DNA of 41,258 nucleotides from Pelargonium cotyledonis (taxonomy: Eukaryota; Streptophyta; Magnoliopsida; Geraniales; Geraniaceae). Location of the stretch: NCBI GenBank assembly GCA_036897625.1, contig JAYMTA010000105.1, positions 1 through 41,258 on the forward strand, given 5' to 3'. The number at the start of each line of letters is the position of its first letter. Position 1 is the stretch's first letter. The position numbers were made by a program, and so were the translations under genes. Shown here one piece after another: positions 10,513-22,489 of the stretch. The notes under the pieces were generated by a model. The model was not told the origin of the DNA. It saw nothing but the letters and a program-made list of their open reading frames with translations, and did not search any database.

Positions 10513-13500
10513 ACCAAGGTCTCTATTCTAACTATCTAAAACACATGTTCGCTGAATCACCCGATTTTTCTTATTTTGGTTACATTAGTTCTTCTTTGTT
10601 AATTGAAACATACGCTATAAATATGGGTAGACATTAGCTTGGCGAAACATTTGCAAAATCTTTGCTTGACTATGGTACGTTGCTTGCTCGAGTTCAGGCT
10701 CCACCTTCTTCGCAGCATAAACTATTATTAATGCTGTGAACTGTAATTATATTTGATGAAGTGCCTGAGTGAATGACTTAGGACCATATGAAATTATTCT
10801 GAGCTGCATCATGAGAATTTCGGTAGATGGTTGTTGTCTTTATAGAATTTAAGAGCATGAATTATCAATAATATCTATACATAATTTAGTTAGAAACCCA
10901 TGAGTTTATAATTAACAAGATCACATCAGTATTCTGGGAAAAACTCCACCTTTACTAACTTATCCTTAACTGTTGCAAAATTGAAATGGTGGAACCTCAT
11001 TTTAGGACATAAGGAGTATATGATAATTTTGTATCCTATCAACTAGTGTGCAAGGTAGTCCAGGCAACCTGAAGAACAAGTGCATTGCAGCACCATGCTC
11101 GTTTTGATCATTTTATACCGACACCACTTTTATCAAATTTGCTTATTCTGTGTGGAACTGTTTGTTGGTTGAATTTTGTTCGTAGTAAGTTGAGAGTTTT
11201 TAAAATGTGTATGTAAGTGTGCTTCAGAGAGGATTAACTGCCCACGAGCTCTAACTAAAATTCATATGATTCTGAGAGTACCACTCCAATTTCGAACCAA
11301 TTGTTTTGTTTATGCAATGACAGTGGACGTGACTCTAAGGATGACGATCAAGGAGTTGGTGTACATTCTACAATTTGTTTGCTCAATAGAGTTCTTGAGG
11401 ATGGCCGTGTTCTGGACAATATCTATCCTTGTTTCATATTTGCAGTTGTTTATTAAAAGCCTGTTTTCTTGGAATTCTGGATCCTATCAACGTCATTCCC
11501 TTGCAGAAACTCCTAGCAGACCTGTTTGCATTATTACTGGTGTAAGTCAAATTTGGTGTTCCAAGGAATTAAATCACCATTCTTGTATGAGGAGCATTGA
11601 TTGTTTCATGTTGTGTTGATTGGGTTGTATGTGCAGGCAACATCTGGTTTGGGTGCAGCTGCTGCCTACGCTCTTTCAAAGGAAGGTTTCTACGTTGTTC
11701 TCGGTAATATTTGCATTTCATTTTTCTTCACTCATGCTTCTCTCTATTTTTGTTTGATCCCTTTTGTGTGTATTGTTAATGCAAGTTACAATTTTGCATT
11801 TAAATCGCTCCATAAGTTAATAAAGTATCAAAATGCACTACATCTCATGAAAAGTTGTAATGACTCTAAAGAGATGCTACAGAGGTGAATGAGGGACTTG
11901 TATTATGCATGTTAATTTGGATCCATCTGGGCTAAGTTTATTACAGTTAACTAACCTAGTTTAAATGAAAAAGATGCATCTAGCTGTGGCAGTCTGATGT
12001 ACACGATTGACGTCTAGGTTAAGATTGTTTTTGTTCATATGGAATCATGCAAGAGCCAAGAAGCAACATCCTTTATTTTGGAGCTGTAATAATTCCTTCC
12101 TCTTCTGTAACTACCTGAAATTTATATTGTTTCTGCAGTTGGACGGTCCTCTGATTCATTATCAAAGGTAGATCTCATATGTTTGCTGTTATTAGAACTT
12201 AGCGACCACCATATATTTATCTTGATGTTCATCCTACCTAATTTTGTGTCAGATTGTGAAAGAGATAGAAAATTGGAATAAGGATGCCCATCTGAAAGAA
12301 TTTCTGGTGGACCTGTCTTCTTTTCAGTCAATCTTGAAGTTTAAAGACTCTCTTCAGCAATGGCTTTTAGATTCAAATATGCATTCTTCTGTGCAGCTAT
12401 TGATAAACAATGCTGGAATATTGGCCACATCATCCAGATTCACAGCTGAAGGATATGATCAGTAATTATCTGCACTTTTTATTATAATTTTTGCTGAAAT
12501 GCATTGTGCTCAACCAAATTGAAGCTAGAGTTGAGTTTAGTTTAGTTTATTTTATTTATTATTATTATTATTTCTTTTCCATTGCATATTTGTAGAGGTC
12601 CTTGTCAGGTGGCTGTACACAGTACAATTGATATTTGTAATCCTTAATGCATATAGTGGAGATTGTCTATCTTGTCGACTAGCCACATGAATTCTGCTTC
12701 TTGATTGTTTATTTATCTTCTTTATTTGCATTACTTCCATATCATTATGGTTGGCATGTTAAATATTTCTATGTTTATTTTCAGGATAATGGGTACAAAT
12801 TACATAGGTCCATTCTCTCTGACAAAACTTCTGTTACCACTTCTCAGAAACAGCCGTAGCCCTTCCCGGATAGTGAATGTTACATCATTCACACACCTAA
12901 GTGGTAAGCATGTTAGTAATCATCTCTGGTCACTAGACAATTTGTTTGTTTGGCCACATGTAATGATAAGTGTATTTTTTTTAGTACTCATCTCTGGTCA
13001 CTAAGCACATGTATTGATAAATGTACTCTTCGAGCAGTTTGGTCATTCACATTTGGAAAAGTAAATTTGATTTACATGCACAACTGGCTCCATAATTTGT
13101 AACAGAAACACTGGAACATATGGTCTCATCTGACAGTGTATTTGATATAACATCCATTTGCATTAACTGTTTGTATTTAGTATTTAATATGCAGGTCAAC
13201 AAGGAATCTGTGTCCGGGAAATGCTTTTTGGGATCAAAATCATACCCATATGCTCATATATACGCCCAATCTAAACGTAAGTCCTTAGGTGCCATGTAAA
13301 AAAGTTATTTGTATCACTCTGAGCCTTGATTCTTACGAGAACATGATATTTTTTGTTGATAGTTTGCTTACTTCTGTTCTCCTATGAGCTTCATCGACAA
13401 CTTGGCTTGATGAATGAATCTTGTTTAGTCTCTGTCAAGTAAGTCTTCACACACTGTCCTTTTTACTCAAAGGATTATGGCATCCACATGTTTGTCGTCC

Positions 13501-14295
13501 TGTCTCCATTAGATATAGAGTTGATTGTTTATTCAATGCCATAAATTTAAGGATTGAAGGATCATCCACAAAGTTAAAAGTATTTACATTCACTTCAATA
13601 TGCTAAGAACTGCTAACTTTACCAAAGTATGCTTTATTGCTGATTATTTCTCGATTGGTTGTTCATTTCGTTTGTGGTTCTCTATGACATTTAAGTGCTG
13701 TAGATCCTGGAGTGGTGGAAACCAACATCATGAGAGAAGTACCTTCTTGTCTTTCCCGTATGGCGTATATAGTCCTTAAACTTCTGGGCCTTTTGCAATC
13801 ACCAGAAAATGCAGTCAAATCTGTTATTGATGCAGCCCTTGCTCCTCCTGTAAGTTTCTCCTCTCTTCTGCATATTTCTAGCTCTAGTCCTTTGCATCAC
13901 CTTTTGTGTTACGTAGAAAGGAACCAATTTATACGAGATAACACATAACTGATAAGTGATAAGAGCTCAAACATGGCCGATGGGATGGGTTACTACAAAC
14001 TGTTTTAGCGACGATCAGAAGGCATTCTTTGTTCAATTCTAGAACTTGCTCTTTAAGCTAGTCTTCTGATCTCTGACCTATATTCTGCTGTCATTTATAG
14101 GAAATATCTGGAGCCTACTTTTTTGGTGGAAATGGTCGGACTTTAAATTCTTCTGCTCTTTCGCGCAATACCAAACTTTCTGAAGATCTTTGGAATACTT
14201 CATCCGACCTATTTCGAGAGTTGCAGCTTGCAACCACTCCAGTATCAAATTTCGCATCTCATCAGGAGAGATCTGTTTGTGAACAGAAAAGATAA
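10509..14295 (+). CDS. Short-chain dehydrogenase/reductase with N-terminal membrane helix
   Basis: Ten coding exons join in frame: 10509-10518, 11324-11541, 11637-11703, 12139-12167, 12253-12461, 12785-12903, 13181-13276, 13363-13438, 13696-13849 and 14101-14295, giving 390 residues. A hydrophobic helix (RMAVFWTISILVSYLQL) lies near residue 25. The Rossmann cofactor motif TGATSGLG spans the exon 2/3 junction. NNAG, the catalytic serine region VNVTSF, YAQSK (the YxxxK pair) and DPGVVETN follow in the classical SDR order. The resemblance is to the plant WWOX/retinol dehydrogenase/TIC32-like SDR group; the substrate is unknown. The helix suggests attachment to an organelle or ER membrane. The first coding exon is only ten bases (three codons plus one base). 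It was preferred because it keeps the frame and fits a GT-AG intron. A start at 11341 (MTIKEL) is the fallback. The acceptors at 13180 and 13695 were chosen over nearby AGs by phase and family conservation. Confidence 0.88.
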
Positions 14296-15257
14296 AAAGA
14301 AGCAGCATGCAAATTTTACAGAATCAAAGCAAGAGCAAGGCTGCAAGTATATGACACACTCCAAATCCCACAGCAAGTCCAGGACTGAAATGTCCATTTG
14401 TCTGATGTGATTGTGAGCATTGGGATCCATGTTTCAGATGAGCCAGAATATAGACTTCCAGTTGTTAGTGGTGGAGCAACACCCACTGGTTGGTTATCAA
14501 TTCACCAGTGAATAATAGCTGCTGATTCTAATGTTTCTTTTTATACACTTTTTTTTTACAATATACAAAATAGACCGCTTGGCCTGCAAGACGTTGGTTA
14601 TACGCTATAGACGGGATGTAAATTATGTATGAATCCGATACACAAGTGAATTAGTAATTATTTTCTTTTCAAATTTTGTGTTTTTGTTGTAATTTACTTC
14701 ATCGTAGTCTAGCATTAGATGCGTAGCAAGCGACTTTATAACATTCACATTCAAGGTACTCGCTTCGTAGGGAAGATGTTTATTTATTCAAAAATTCGAA
14801 TCACATTATCACATGTGTATACATTTTGATAATGTGACAATTTTTCACTCAACACATTCTTGGGAAGAGAGATGAATTTTAACTGATTTATTTTTTTAAT
14901 AAGGATTAGTCTAACTATGTTAAAACGGTTTAAAAAATGCAACCATAAGTTTGCAAGACCGCTTAAGAACGTCATGATCTGCACCAGAATAATGTAAATT
15001 TAGAATCAGATTTGAGTCCCGTGAACATGAATACATGAAAGTGAGACATATTTTTGTTGAAATATACCATGAAGCCCACAAGCCCAAAATGTGAACATGT
15101 GAGTATCACGTGATTATTAGAAGAGGGTTTACACTTCCTGCATCAGCTTACATTGCAAAACCCTATTTTTTCACTTTAGTTCTCGTCAGAATTGACACTA
15201 ATAAAAAATCCGAGCGTGTTTGGGCTCAAGAGTTGCTGATCGGAGCGGTGGCCGGAT
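14296..15257. other. SDR 3' region and upstream region of next gene
   Basis: 3' untranslated sequence of the SDR gene is expected to about 14,600, followed by AT-rich spacer. The last ~150 bases before 15258 are the probable promoter and leader of the next gene. The open frames here are antisense or low-complexity. Nothing else seen. Confidence 0.5.
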
Positions 15258-17264
15258 ATGTGGTTCGCTAGTATTCGCGGCGTACAAGGCGGTGGAGGCG
15301 GATCTTCGGCCGCCGGTATTGGCGGCCCACTCGTGGGGTACTTCTCCAAGAAACGAGCAGTGAATTTGAGGAAAATCAACCCGAAGGTGCCTTTTCCACA
15401 GGCTTATTCCATTGCCGAAGGTCTGTATGGCATCGTCAAGCAACATGGACCTCTCACCAACGCCGATGCCTGGAATCTTATCAAGGTATATTGCATTTCG
15501 CTCATCAAATGGACACTGATTCAATATTGATTTTTCCTTGAAACCAATAGCAATATCAGTATCATAGATTGCTTTGAATATTTTCATTTCTTAGGTGTAA
15601 TGCTCAATATATTTTTAGAATTGATGATTCTAACCAAAAATGACGGATCAATGCATGAGGTTTATAGCCTTGCCCCTGTTACTAGGCAAATTAACTGAAT
15701 TTTCCAGTTCAGAGTTGAACTATGAAGGCCGTTTTTTTAGCTAGATTGACTTGTTAGTTGAAGTGGCTACTCAATGATAATCTTGCATGTATAGGCTTTG
15801 TTTATGATAATAATTTACTTATAAGATTGGATTCCAACTTTTAATGCTTGTTCGTGCTCTCTGTTATCCTTGACCATCTCCCACACTTGTTCCTAGAACT
15901 TAATAGATTAAACAGTTGTGACCTTTTTTAAGTTTCAATTTTATTGCCTTCTCACACGTTATCAAAATTTATCTAGTTTGTGGATAGTTTTTGCACATCT
16001 ATGCATATGTTGGTGATTTAGTCTTTGGTCATAACAAATGGAGATATACTGCTCAGTTATCATTGCCTCTTTTCTAGGTAGGGCATATAAGGTGTGAGAA
16101 CATTTTTGTTCTTTGTTTGAAAGAACAAGATACAATATTTACACATGTTTAATACTATGCCTTGCCTTTAATCTGTCTAATCGGGTAAGGAATTGAATCT
16201 GTACACGTTCTCCTTGTTCTCTGCTGCCTGTTTTGATGGATTGCTACAACTGTTTTAGGTGTCTCATCTTAACAAATATGAAAAAGATACCCACATTCCC
16301 TTATACTCTGGAAGAACTTTTTCGTATTTAGTAATTATTTAACGACTGTAGCACTTGCATTACAAGAAATGTCATGACATCCTTGTCGCACTAAGTACCT
16401 TCTATTACAAATTTTCCCATAAATTCAATCAGCCTTTTGAGACATATCACAACTTTTTTTTGTATACAAACAGAAATCTGTACTTGTTGACCAACATATA
16501 TGAGTCATTCACATATACTCAATATTGATATCATTCTCTAACAAGCAAAGTCTGTATGGGCTTGTTTAACATGAAAAGGTTATTGGGCATTGAATTGTTC
16601 AACAGCTCACTTAAATGTACATTGTTGTAGATTTCTTAGACACAGGTGTTCTAGTAACAGGCAATAGGTACTAGCCCTTACATTAGTAAAATTTAATATG
16701 ATTTCAGTTGTTATTATTATCAATAATGGATTCATTGGCCAGGGTAATCATGACAGCAAGTGTTTCAAGAGTTACTCTCATATAATGTTTAGGATAGCAA
16801 GTGGAAGAGTCTGGTTGTGGAAGTTTATGGACCATAAGTGTTATATTTTCAGATCAATTATAAAACTATGTAATTGTTGTTTTTGATATGTACTCATGGT
16901 CATGGGTTTACATCTATTGATGAGATGCGAGCAAATTAATTTTTATGGAAGGATGTGCAACTATTATAATTGTCTTATTTTACACTAGCAATTTTGAGCT
17001 GATTCAAATTATATGTGCTTTTCTTGTCAGGATACTAGTCTAGTTACCAGCAAAACACACATGAAGATAATGTTCAAATGGATGAGGGGGAAGAAGATGA
17101 TGAAGCTTTTGTGCAAGACTGTTGGCTCCAACAATAAATTTCTGATTTGTACTCTGCCTGAGGAACTTCGAATTGACGAACCAGAAATTCAACCAGAATT
17201 GAAAGTGGAGCCAAAGAAACCTTCCAAGAAAGATAGATTTCAAAGCCATAAAAGACTTCTGTGA
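15258..17264 (+). CDS. Small basic two-exon protein, function not recognised
   Basis: Exons 15258-15485 and 17031-17264 join in phase 0 to give 153 residues, with one 1,545-base intron. The N-terminus (MWFASIRGV, then a Gly/Ser/Ala-rich stretch with few acids) could be an organelle-targeting peptide, probably mitochondrial. The middle (GIVKQHGPLTNADAWNLIK, then KTHMKIMFKWMRGKK) looks like a compact helical domain in which the exon 1 segment suggests a winged-helix-like fold. The tail is Glu/Pro/Lys-rich and ends basic (SHKRLL). I believe this pattern is conserved in plant proteins of about this size, but I cannot name the family with confidence. A mitochondrial ribosome or RNA-related role would fit its size and charge; that is inference only. 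The splice sites are AAG|GTATAT and TTGTCAG|GAT. Confidence 0.75.
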
Positions 17265-17882
17265 GAGAGACTTCATCGAACCCAAGACATTGTTCACTGT
17301 GGTGCGTGATGGCATTAGTTCTTCTTTTAGCGAGATGTCCCTTGAAACCCTTTTATCCGTCATGATTGCAATAAATGACAATTTTGTTTTTTGGGCGAAT
17401 ACTAGGTGTCTAGATACTACCATTGAATCCTCCGTTCTTTTTGGAACCTATTTTTATGCATGGTTCGCTAATTTGGTTATGATGGATCAAAAGGATCTAT
17501 AATCACAAATGCTTGAATTCTTTTGCTGTGTCATGTTGTGCTATAGTTTTGAAGCATCCACAATGATTGTGAAACTAATGTTTGTGTTTTGCCACAAAAT
17601 ACTGATTTTTGGTTTCTTCTTGTTCTCTGTTTTTGCCATGTATAATGTGGTCAATTTGAGTATACATTGCAAGACAAAACACACAATGAGGTCAGGTCTT
17701 GTGACTTGTTTCATCACTGATCAGCTCAGCAATCCAGAGCAATTTCTTCTATTTCAGTCCAACAAATAAAATAAATATTACAGGAGTAGTTATCTGGTAA
17801 AAATATGTAAAATAGCAGGGGTTATATAAACAAGCCACGTCATTGAATATGTAATTTTAAGGTAAGTGACGTTTTATCCACG
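17265..17882. other. 3' flank, no gene seen
   Basis: T-rich sequence that fits a long 3' untranslated region and spacer. Frames at 17290-17502 and 17509-17769 are open on the same strand but match nothing known and follow the stop codon without splice signals. Confidence 0.45.
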
Positions 17883-17890
17883 TATATAAA
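17883..17890 (+). promoter_or_regulatory. Probable TATA box of the CAD1-like gene
   Basis: TATATAAA sits about 285 bases before the CAD1-like start codon. It is about 100 bases before the inferred leader intron donor, so the transcript probably starts near 17915. Confidence 0.55.
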
Positions 17891-17943
17891 TTCATAGACA
17901 AAAAAAACATCAAAAATAAAAATACAATAGAGCTTATTCAACA

Positions 17944-17955
17944 ATGATAACGTGA
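17944..17955 (+). promoter_or_regulatory. Three-codon upstream ORF in the CAD1-like leader
   Basis: ATG ATA ACG TGA lies between the TATA box and the inferred leader intron, so it would be in the transcript. Minimal upstream ORFs can lower initiation downstream; no effect is shown here. Confidence 0.35.
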
Positions 17956-17984
17956 AGTGCAAGAGAGCCAACTGATCATCATTG

Positions 17985-18154
17985 GTAAGCTTTTAGCTGA
18001 TTGATTTTCTTCTAATGTTAACGCAAAAATGATTCACTGCACGATACTCTTATTACTGTAAAATTTGAAAATTTGACTGTTAACGTTGTATTAGTAATAC
18101 CCTTTTAGATTCTTGATTGTAATATAGATTTGCTTGAAGATTACCAATTACCAG
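17985..18154 (+). other. Inferred 5' untranslated-region intron of the CAD1-like gene
   Basis: A strong donor (CATTG|GTAAGC) and an acceptor (ATTACCAG|CATC) flank a T-rich 170-base stretch ending 13 bases before the start codon. Inferred from splice-site quality only. Confidence 0.5.
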
Positions 18155-18167
18155 CATCTGATACCTT

Positions 18168-19749
18168 ATGGGTTCCAAGAGTGTAAATGAGGACTGTCTT
18201 GGATGGGCTGCAAGAGATTCTTCTGGTTTTCTATCACCTTACAAATTCAGTCGCCGGTACGTAGATACTATCTTTGACAATTCCTTTTCTGTGTTAATTT
18301 TATAAAATTGTTGTCATTTCAAGATTCACCAGTTGTTTTTTTGGCTGCTCAGGACTCTCAAATGCGACGATGTTTCAATGAAGATTACTCATTGTGGGGT
18401 TTGTTATGCTGATGTTGTCTGGACTAGGAACAAGTTTCAGGACTCCAAGTATCCTTTGGTTCCTGGGTATGCAACAATAATCATGTACTATAAATATTGT
18501 AGTGGATTGATATTTATGTTTCTTGAAAAATTAAGCTAATGTATCAATTTTTGCATTTGCATATATATCAGACATGAAATTGTTGGTATTGTGAAAGAGG
18601 TTGGGTCTGAAGTTCAAGGGTTCAAGGTTGGTGATCATGTTGGAGTTGGGACATATGTGAACTCATGCCAAGAATGCAATTACTGCAATGATAGGCTTGA
18701 AGTTCAGTGCGTAAAGCGATCAATCCGCACTTTCAATGGCGTTGATGTGGATGGTACAGTCACAAAGGGAGGCTATTCTACTTGCATCATGGTCCATCAA
18801 AGGTAAGTTTTCACTCTAGTGTTACCAAATAAGCTCTAAGGTTTAGTAAAATTAATGAGATCCATATATGCAGATACTGCTTCAAGATTGCAGAGAACTA
18901 TCCATTGGCTTCAGCAGCGCCTTTGCTTTGCGCTGGCATTACAGTGTACTCTCCGATGATTCGCCATAAGATGAACCAGCAGAAAGGTAAATCCTTGGGG
19001 GTTATTGGCTTGGGAGGTCATGGTCACATGGCTGTCAAGTTTGGCAAGGCTTTTGGATTGAATGTTACAGTTTTGAGTACAAGCATGTCCAAGAAAGATG
19101 AAGCTCTCTCTGTTCTTGGTGCAGACCACTTTGTGCTCTCATCTGACCAAGACCAGATGATGGTAAGGATAGATAGATCTTACATAGCTGAAGTTATGAA
19201 TGAAAAAAATGATCTTGTTACTCATAAAAGCAATATTGAACCTTTTGCTGACAAGGTAATGGCTTTGTATATTTTGTGCAGGCTCTGGCTAAAACATTGG
19301 ACTTTATTATTGACACAGCATCTGGTGATCACCAATTTGATCCATACATGTCACTGCTGAAAACTGGTGGTGTCCTAGTCCTTGTTGGGTTCCCTAGTGA
19401 AGTTAAATTTTGCCCTGCAAGCCTCAATATGGGTATATATTCCTTTACTTTCACATTTCTTGGACTGAGTTTTTGGTTCTTGATGGCTTTAAAGTTTAAA
19501 GATATCAATCTAATGATCTGTATATATATTATATAATTTGACCTTATGGCAGATATGAGATCGGTTTCTGGTAGCATAACAGGTGGTACCAAAGAGACAC
19601 AAGAAATGTTAGACTTCTGTGCTGATAGAAACATTTACCCAGAGATTGAAGTGGTTCCAATTCAGTATGCAAATGAAGCACTTGAAAGGTTGATAAAAAA
19701 GGATGTGAAGTACCGATTCGTGATTGATATCGAAAACTCGTTGAAGTGA
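18168..19749 (+). CDS. CAD1: Cinnamyl alcohol dehydrogenase family protein, CAD1 clade
   Basis: Six exons, 18168-18256, 18353-18466, 18572-18802, 18874-19162, 19282-19432 and 19553-19749, give 356 residues, the normal CAD length. This is a zinc-dependent, NADP-using medium-chain dehydrogenase. Visible parts are HCGVCYAD (first catalytic Zn cysteine), GHEIVG (catalytic His and Glu), the structural-zinc motif C-x2-C-x2-C-x7-C, LLCAGIT (third catalytic Zn ligand), the glycine-rich dinucleotide motif GLGGHG and a following STS typical of NADP binding. The start ([11 protein letters not shown]), YVNSCQEC and the end VIDIENSLK match the Arabidopsis CAD1 (At1g72680) clade rather than the lignin-specific CAD4/5 clade. 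Its physiological substrate is not settled, and cytosolic reduction of aromatic or terpenoid aldehydes is the family expectation. The dinucleotide motif has His where most family members have Leu. The gene lies tail to tail with the next gene, with 230 bases between stop codons. Confidence 0.93.
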
Positions 19750-19979
19750 AGCAAGTGAGGAACACAAGAATATGCAAGTAAGATGTAGAATATTGAAGAT
19801 GCTTAGTAGGAAATAGTAAGGGCCAAAGTATGGTTTTGGCTGTTGTTCGTAGTTGGGACTGAGACTTGTGTTTTCTGATACTACCATGTATCTGATGAAA
19901 GTATCTGTCAGTAACTGTTGTTGTACAATATGATTGACAAGTTAAGTAATGTAGTAGAATCAATGCATACAATTTTCTT

Positions 19980-21509
19980 TCACTTGTGACACAATGATTC
20001 TTCGTCGCGAATGTCAGTTGCAGAAATATCTACCAATTTACTATCCGGCGAGCCTCTTCTGTTCTCTTGCAATGCATCAGCAAGAGCGCGGTCTGTTTGC
20101 TTGCCCCAGAGAACACAGTAGAGTCCCACAACAATGAGAAATGCTCCCATCAGGCTGTGAAAGAACAAAGCATAGCATATCAGACACAACAATAGATATA
20201 TGAGACACTGAGACATCAAAGTTTCATGATAAGAGGAGCAACCTGGTCAAGTGAAGCCTTTCAGCAAAAAGAAATGCTGAGAATATTGCAACAATTAGAA
20301 GTAGCAATGGACTAAACATGGCTGCAAAAACAGGCCCTTCATTGCTGATGCACCATGTTTGCAGGCAATACACTAATCCTGAGATCACAACTCCCTATTA
20401 TGAGAAGAAACATTACTATATCAGAACCAGCAGGTGATGAAGATATCAAATTGCAGAGTTATTGGCATGAAAAGTATAAATATTATGTGATTTAGTATGC
20501 ATTTTAGGATATGCACTTTCTGATATATTGCTCACAGAATAAATTGTGGTGAATAGCTGCTCATTCCACTCAAGCTTCCATATGTTTGGGTTTCTACCAA
20601 AAAACGAAGCAAGAACCAAAGACTGCAACGACGCGAAGAAGCAGATCATGGTGTTCAATGACAGGGGAGCTGGGTAGATTTTGCAAACCACAGCTTGAAG
20701 AATGAGCCATGCACTCCAAGAAACATGGCTAGTCAAGATTAGAGCAGAGCCTTTGACCCAATCCTCCTTGATGGAACCTTTGCTATAGAAGTGGACCAGA
20801 GGATTCTCCACAAGGGCTTTCAGCAAGTACCCTCCTTTCCAGAAGGTGAAAATGAGTGATCCACCAACACAAATAAGGGTACCAAACACCTTGGCCTGAC
20901 CTCTTGAACTCTTCATATTCACTTTCTCCATCCTAAACAACAAAAAGGACATAACAAACAAGTTGATTATCACTAGCTAGTCTATGTATTATTCGAATTC
21001 GCAATGTAAAATATCAGATAAAATGAGCTTATATACCCAAACAGAACTGCTAATGGAAAGGTTAAACTAGGGACTGCATTGCTCAAAGCACTAGCAACTG
21101 TTGGAGAAGTGTAGGCTAAACCAGCATAGTATACATTAAGGTGAATGGTGGTACCAAGCATTGCAAGACAAAAAATCTTTGCCAGCAGTGGAATGGAGAG
21201 GGACGGGCGTTGAGTCCTGATTCGCAAATACATCATAAGATTCATTAACCATCACTGAGTCAAAATCTTAATATGATACACATATGTACATGTAATAAGA
21301 ATATGATCAAAATCAGAGATCAGCAGAGTAGTGTACTTCTCTAGAACATAAGCAAAGGGACCTAGAAGCAACATGGCAATCAAATGGCGATACATCACGA
21401 AGACAAGTTGATTGAGTCCTTTGGACAAGGCAATCTTGATGAGGATACTTGATGCACCATAAAGGAACTGAACCAGTACCATAGCAGCAAAAGAAACAGA
21501 TGTTTTCAT
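19980..21509 (-). CDS. WAT1-related / nodulin MtN21-like EamA transporter (five exons)
   Basis: Exons 21509-21337, 21216-21037, 20932-20536, 20394-20243 and 20154-19980 give 358 residues. The protein is rich in hydrophobic helices and has the two-EamA-repeat layout of plant DMT-superfamily carriers, usually ten helices. Recognisable family segments are AAMVLVQFLYG, MYRHLIAMLLLGP, AYTSPTVASAL, RGQAKVFGTLICVGG, SHVSWSAWLILQ, GPVFAAMFSPLLL and GLYCVLWGK. Relatives move amino acids or auxin across the plasma membrane or tonoplast (UMAMIT/WAT1), but the substrate cannot be assigned here. The first in-frame ATG (21509) starts directly before helix 1. Exon 2 (180 bases) equals exons 2 plus 3 of the paralogue at 34806-36398 (63 + 117), so an intron differs between them. 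Confidence 0.9.
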
Positions 21510-22489
21510 GGTCCTCAACACTTTCTTGAAATGGAAAACCAGCAAGATGTGCTATAAATACTTGTGTAGTGAACCCTGTGTTCGATCCGTACAATATAGA
21601 AAAAATTAGGATAATATCATCAGAAAACTTGGCTAGTGGAATTCAAAATCACTCCACCACTTTGTTAGAGAAGCATGATATGCTTTGCTAATACCATTGC
21701 CTTATTGGTGAAAGCAAAAACAACCAGAAATTGCTGCATATGATGTTGCTTTAACAGGAGCTTGGAGCTGCACAGCTGTTTAAGAGAAATGCCAAAATAA
21801 GTGCAACATCTATGCATGGTTTCTGTCATAATTATCTGTGGCCTAAAAGCTACACACAAAATAGATTATAAATTGAACACAACTAGTATTAGTAGATTAG
21901 GTCATGAACTCTCTTAACTTTTTCATAAATAGCCCATGTGATTGAAGCAAAGTGATGCTTGCTTAACTTTATGGTTTATCAATTAAAATTGTTGACAGTG
22001 AATTACAACTAGAGATTCAGGTGGAATCACTGTGGATTGAAGTGGAGATTGAGGTGGCATACAAAATGAATCTATCCTAATAAGTGTTGGAATCAATCTA
22101 TGGACTTGCAAAAGAATGAGGGTTTAGAAACAAGCTCCCATTTCATAGATCCATCAAACTGCACATCATTGTTCTTTAGCCTATTATTGTAAAAGAAAAA
22201 AGTTAATATTTCAAACCAACCTGTTTACCATACAATCTGAAACCACACCAATTAAACTGAACAAGATAATGAAGAGGAAAAAAAAAGGTCAGAACCAAGA
22301 AAAAGGAGTAGATAGAGCATGCAAAGCCCAGTAATACATAAGAACGCACAACAGGACAATAGAAAGAAAAGCAAAAAAATGGTTTCGCACAACACAAAAT
22401 TTCTATACAAATCTGAATATCAACCCTCGACAACAAAACCCTTAGTGTGCACTCCACACCAGTTCTACGCATGCAGCATCCCCGTCTTG
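21510..22489. other. Spacer between WAT1-like and NUP98 genes
   Basis: Upstream region of the WAT1-like gene (minus strand) and 3' region of NUP98 (also minus). AT-rich; no coding frame, RNA gene or repeat that I can support. Confidence 0.5.

Noticed and set aside
10509-19749. SDR and CAD-type enzymes as a biosynthetic gene cluster
   Set aside because: Both look like conserved single-copy housekeeping orthologues, separated by an unrelated gene, with no scaffold-forming enzyme, P450 or acyltransferase nearby.
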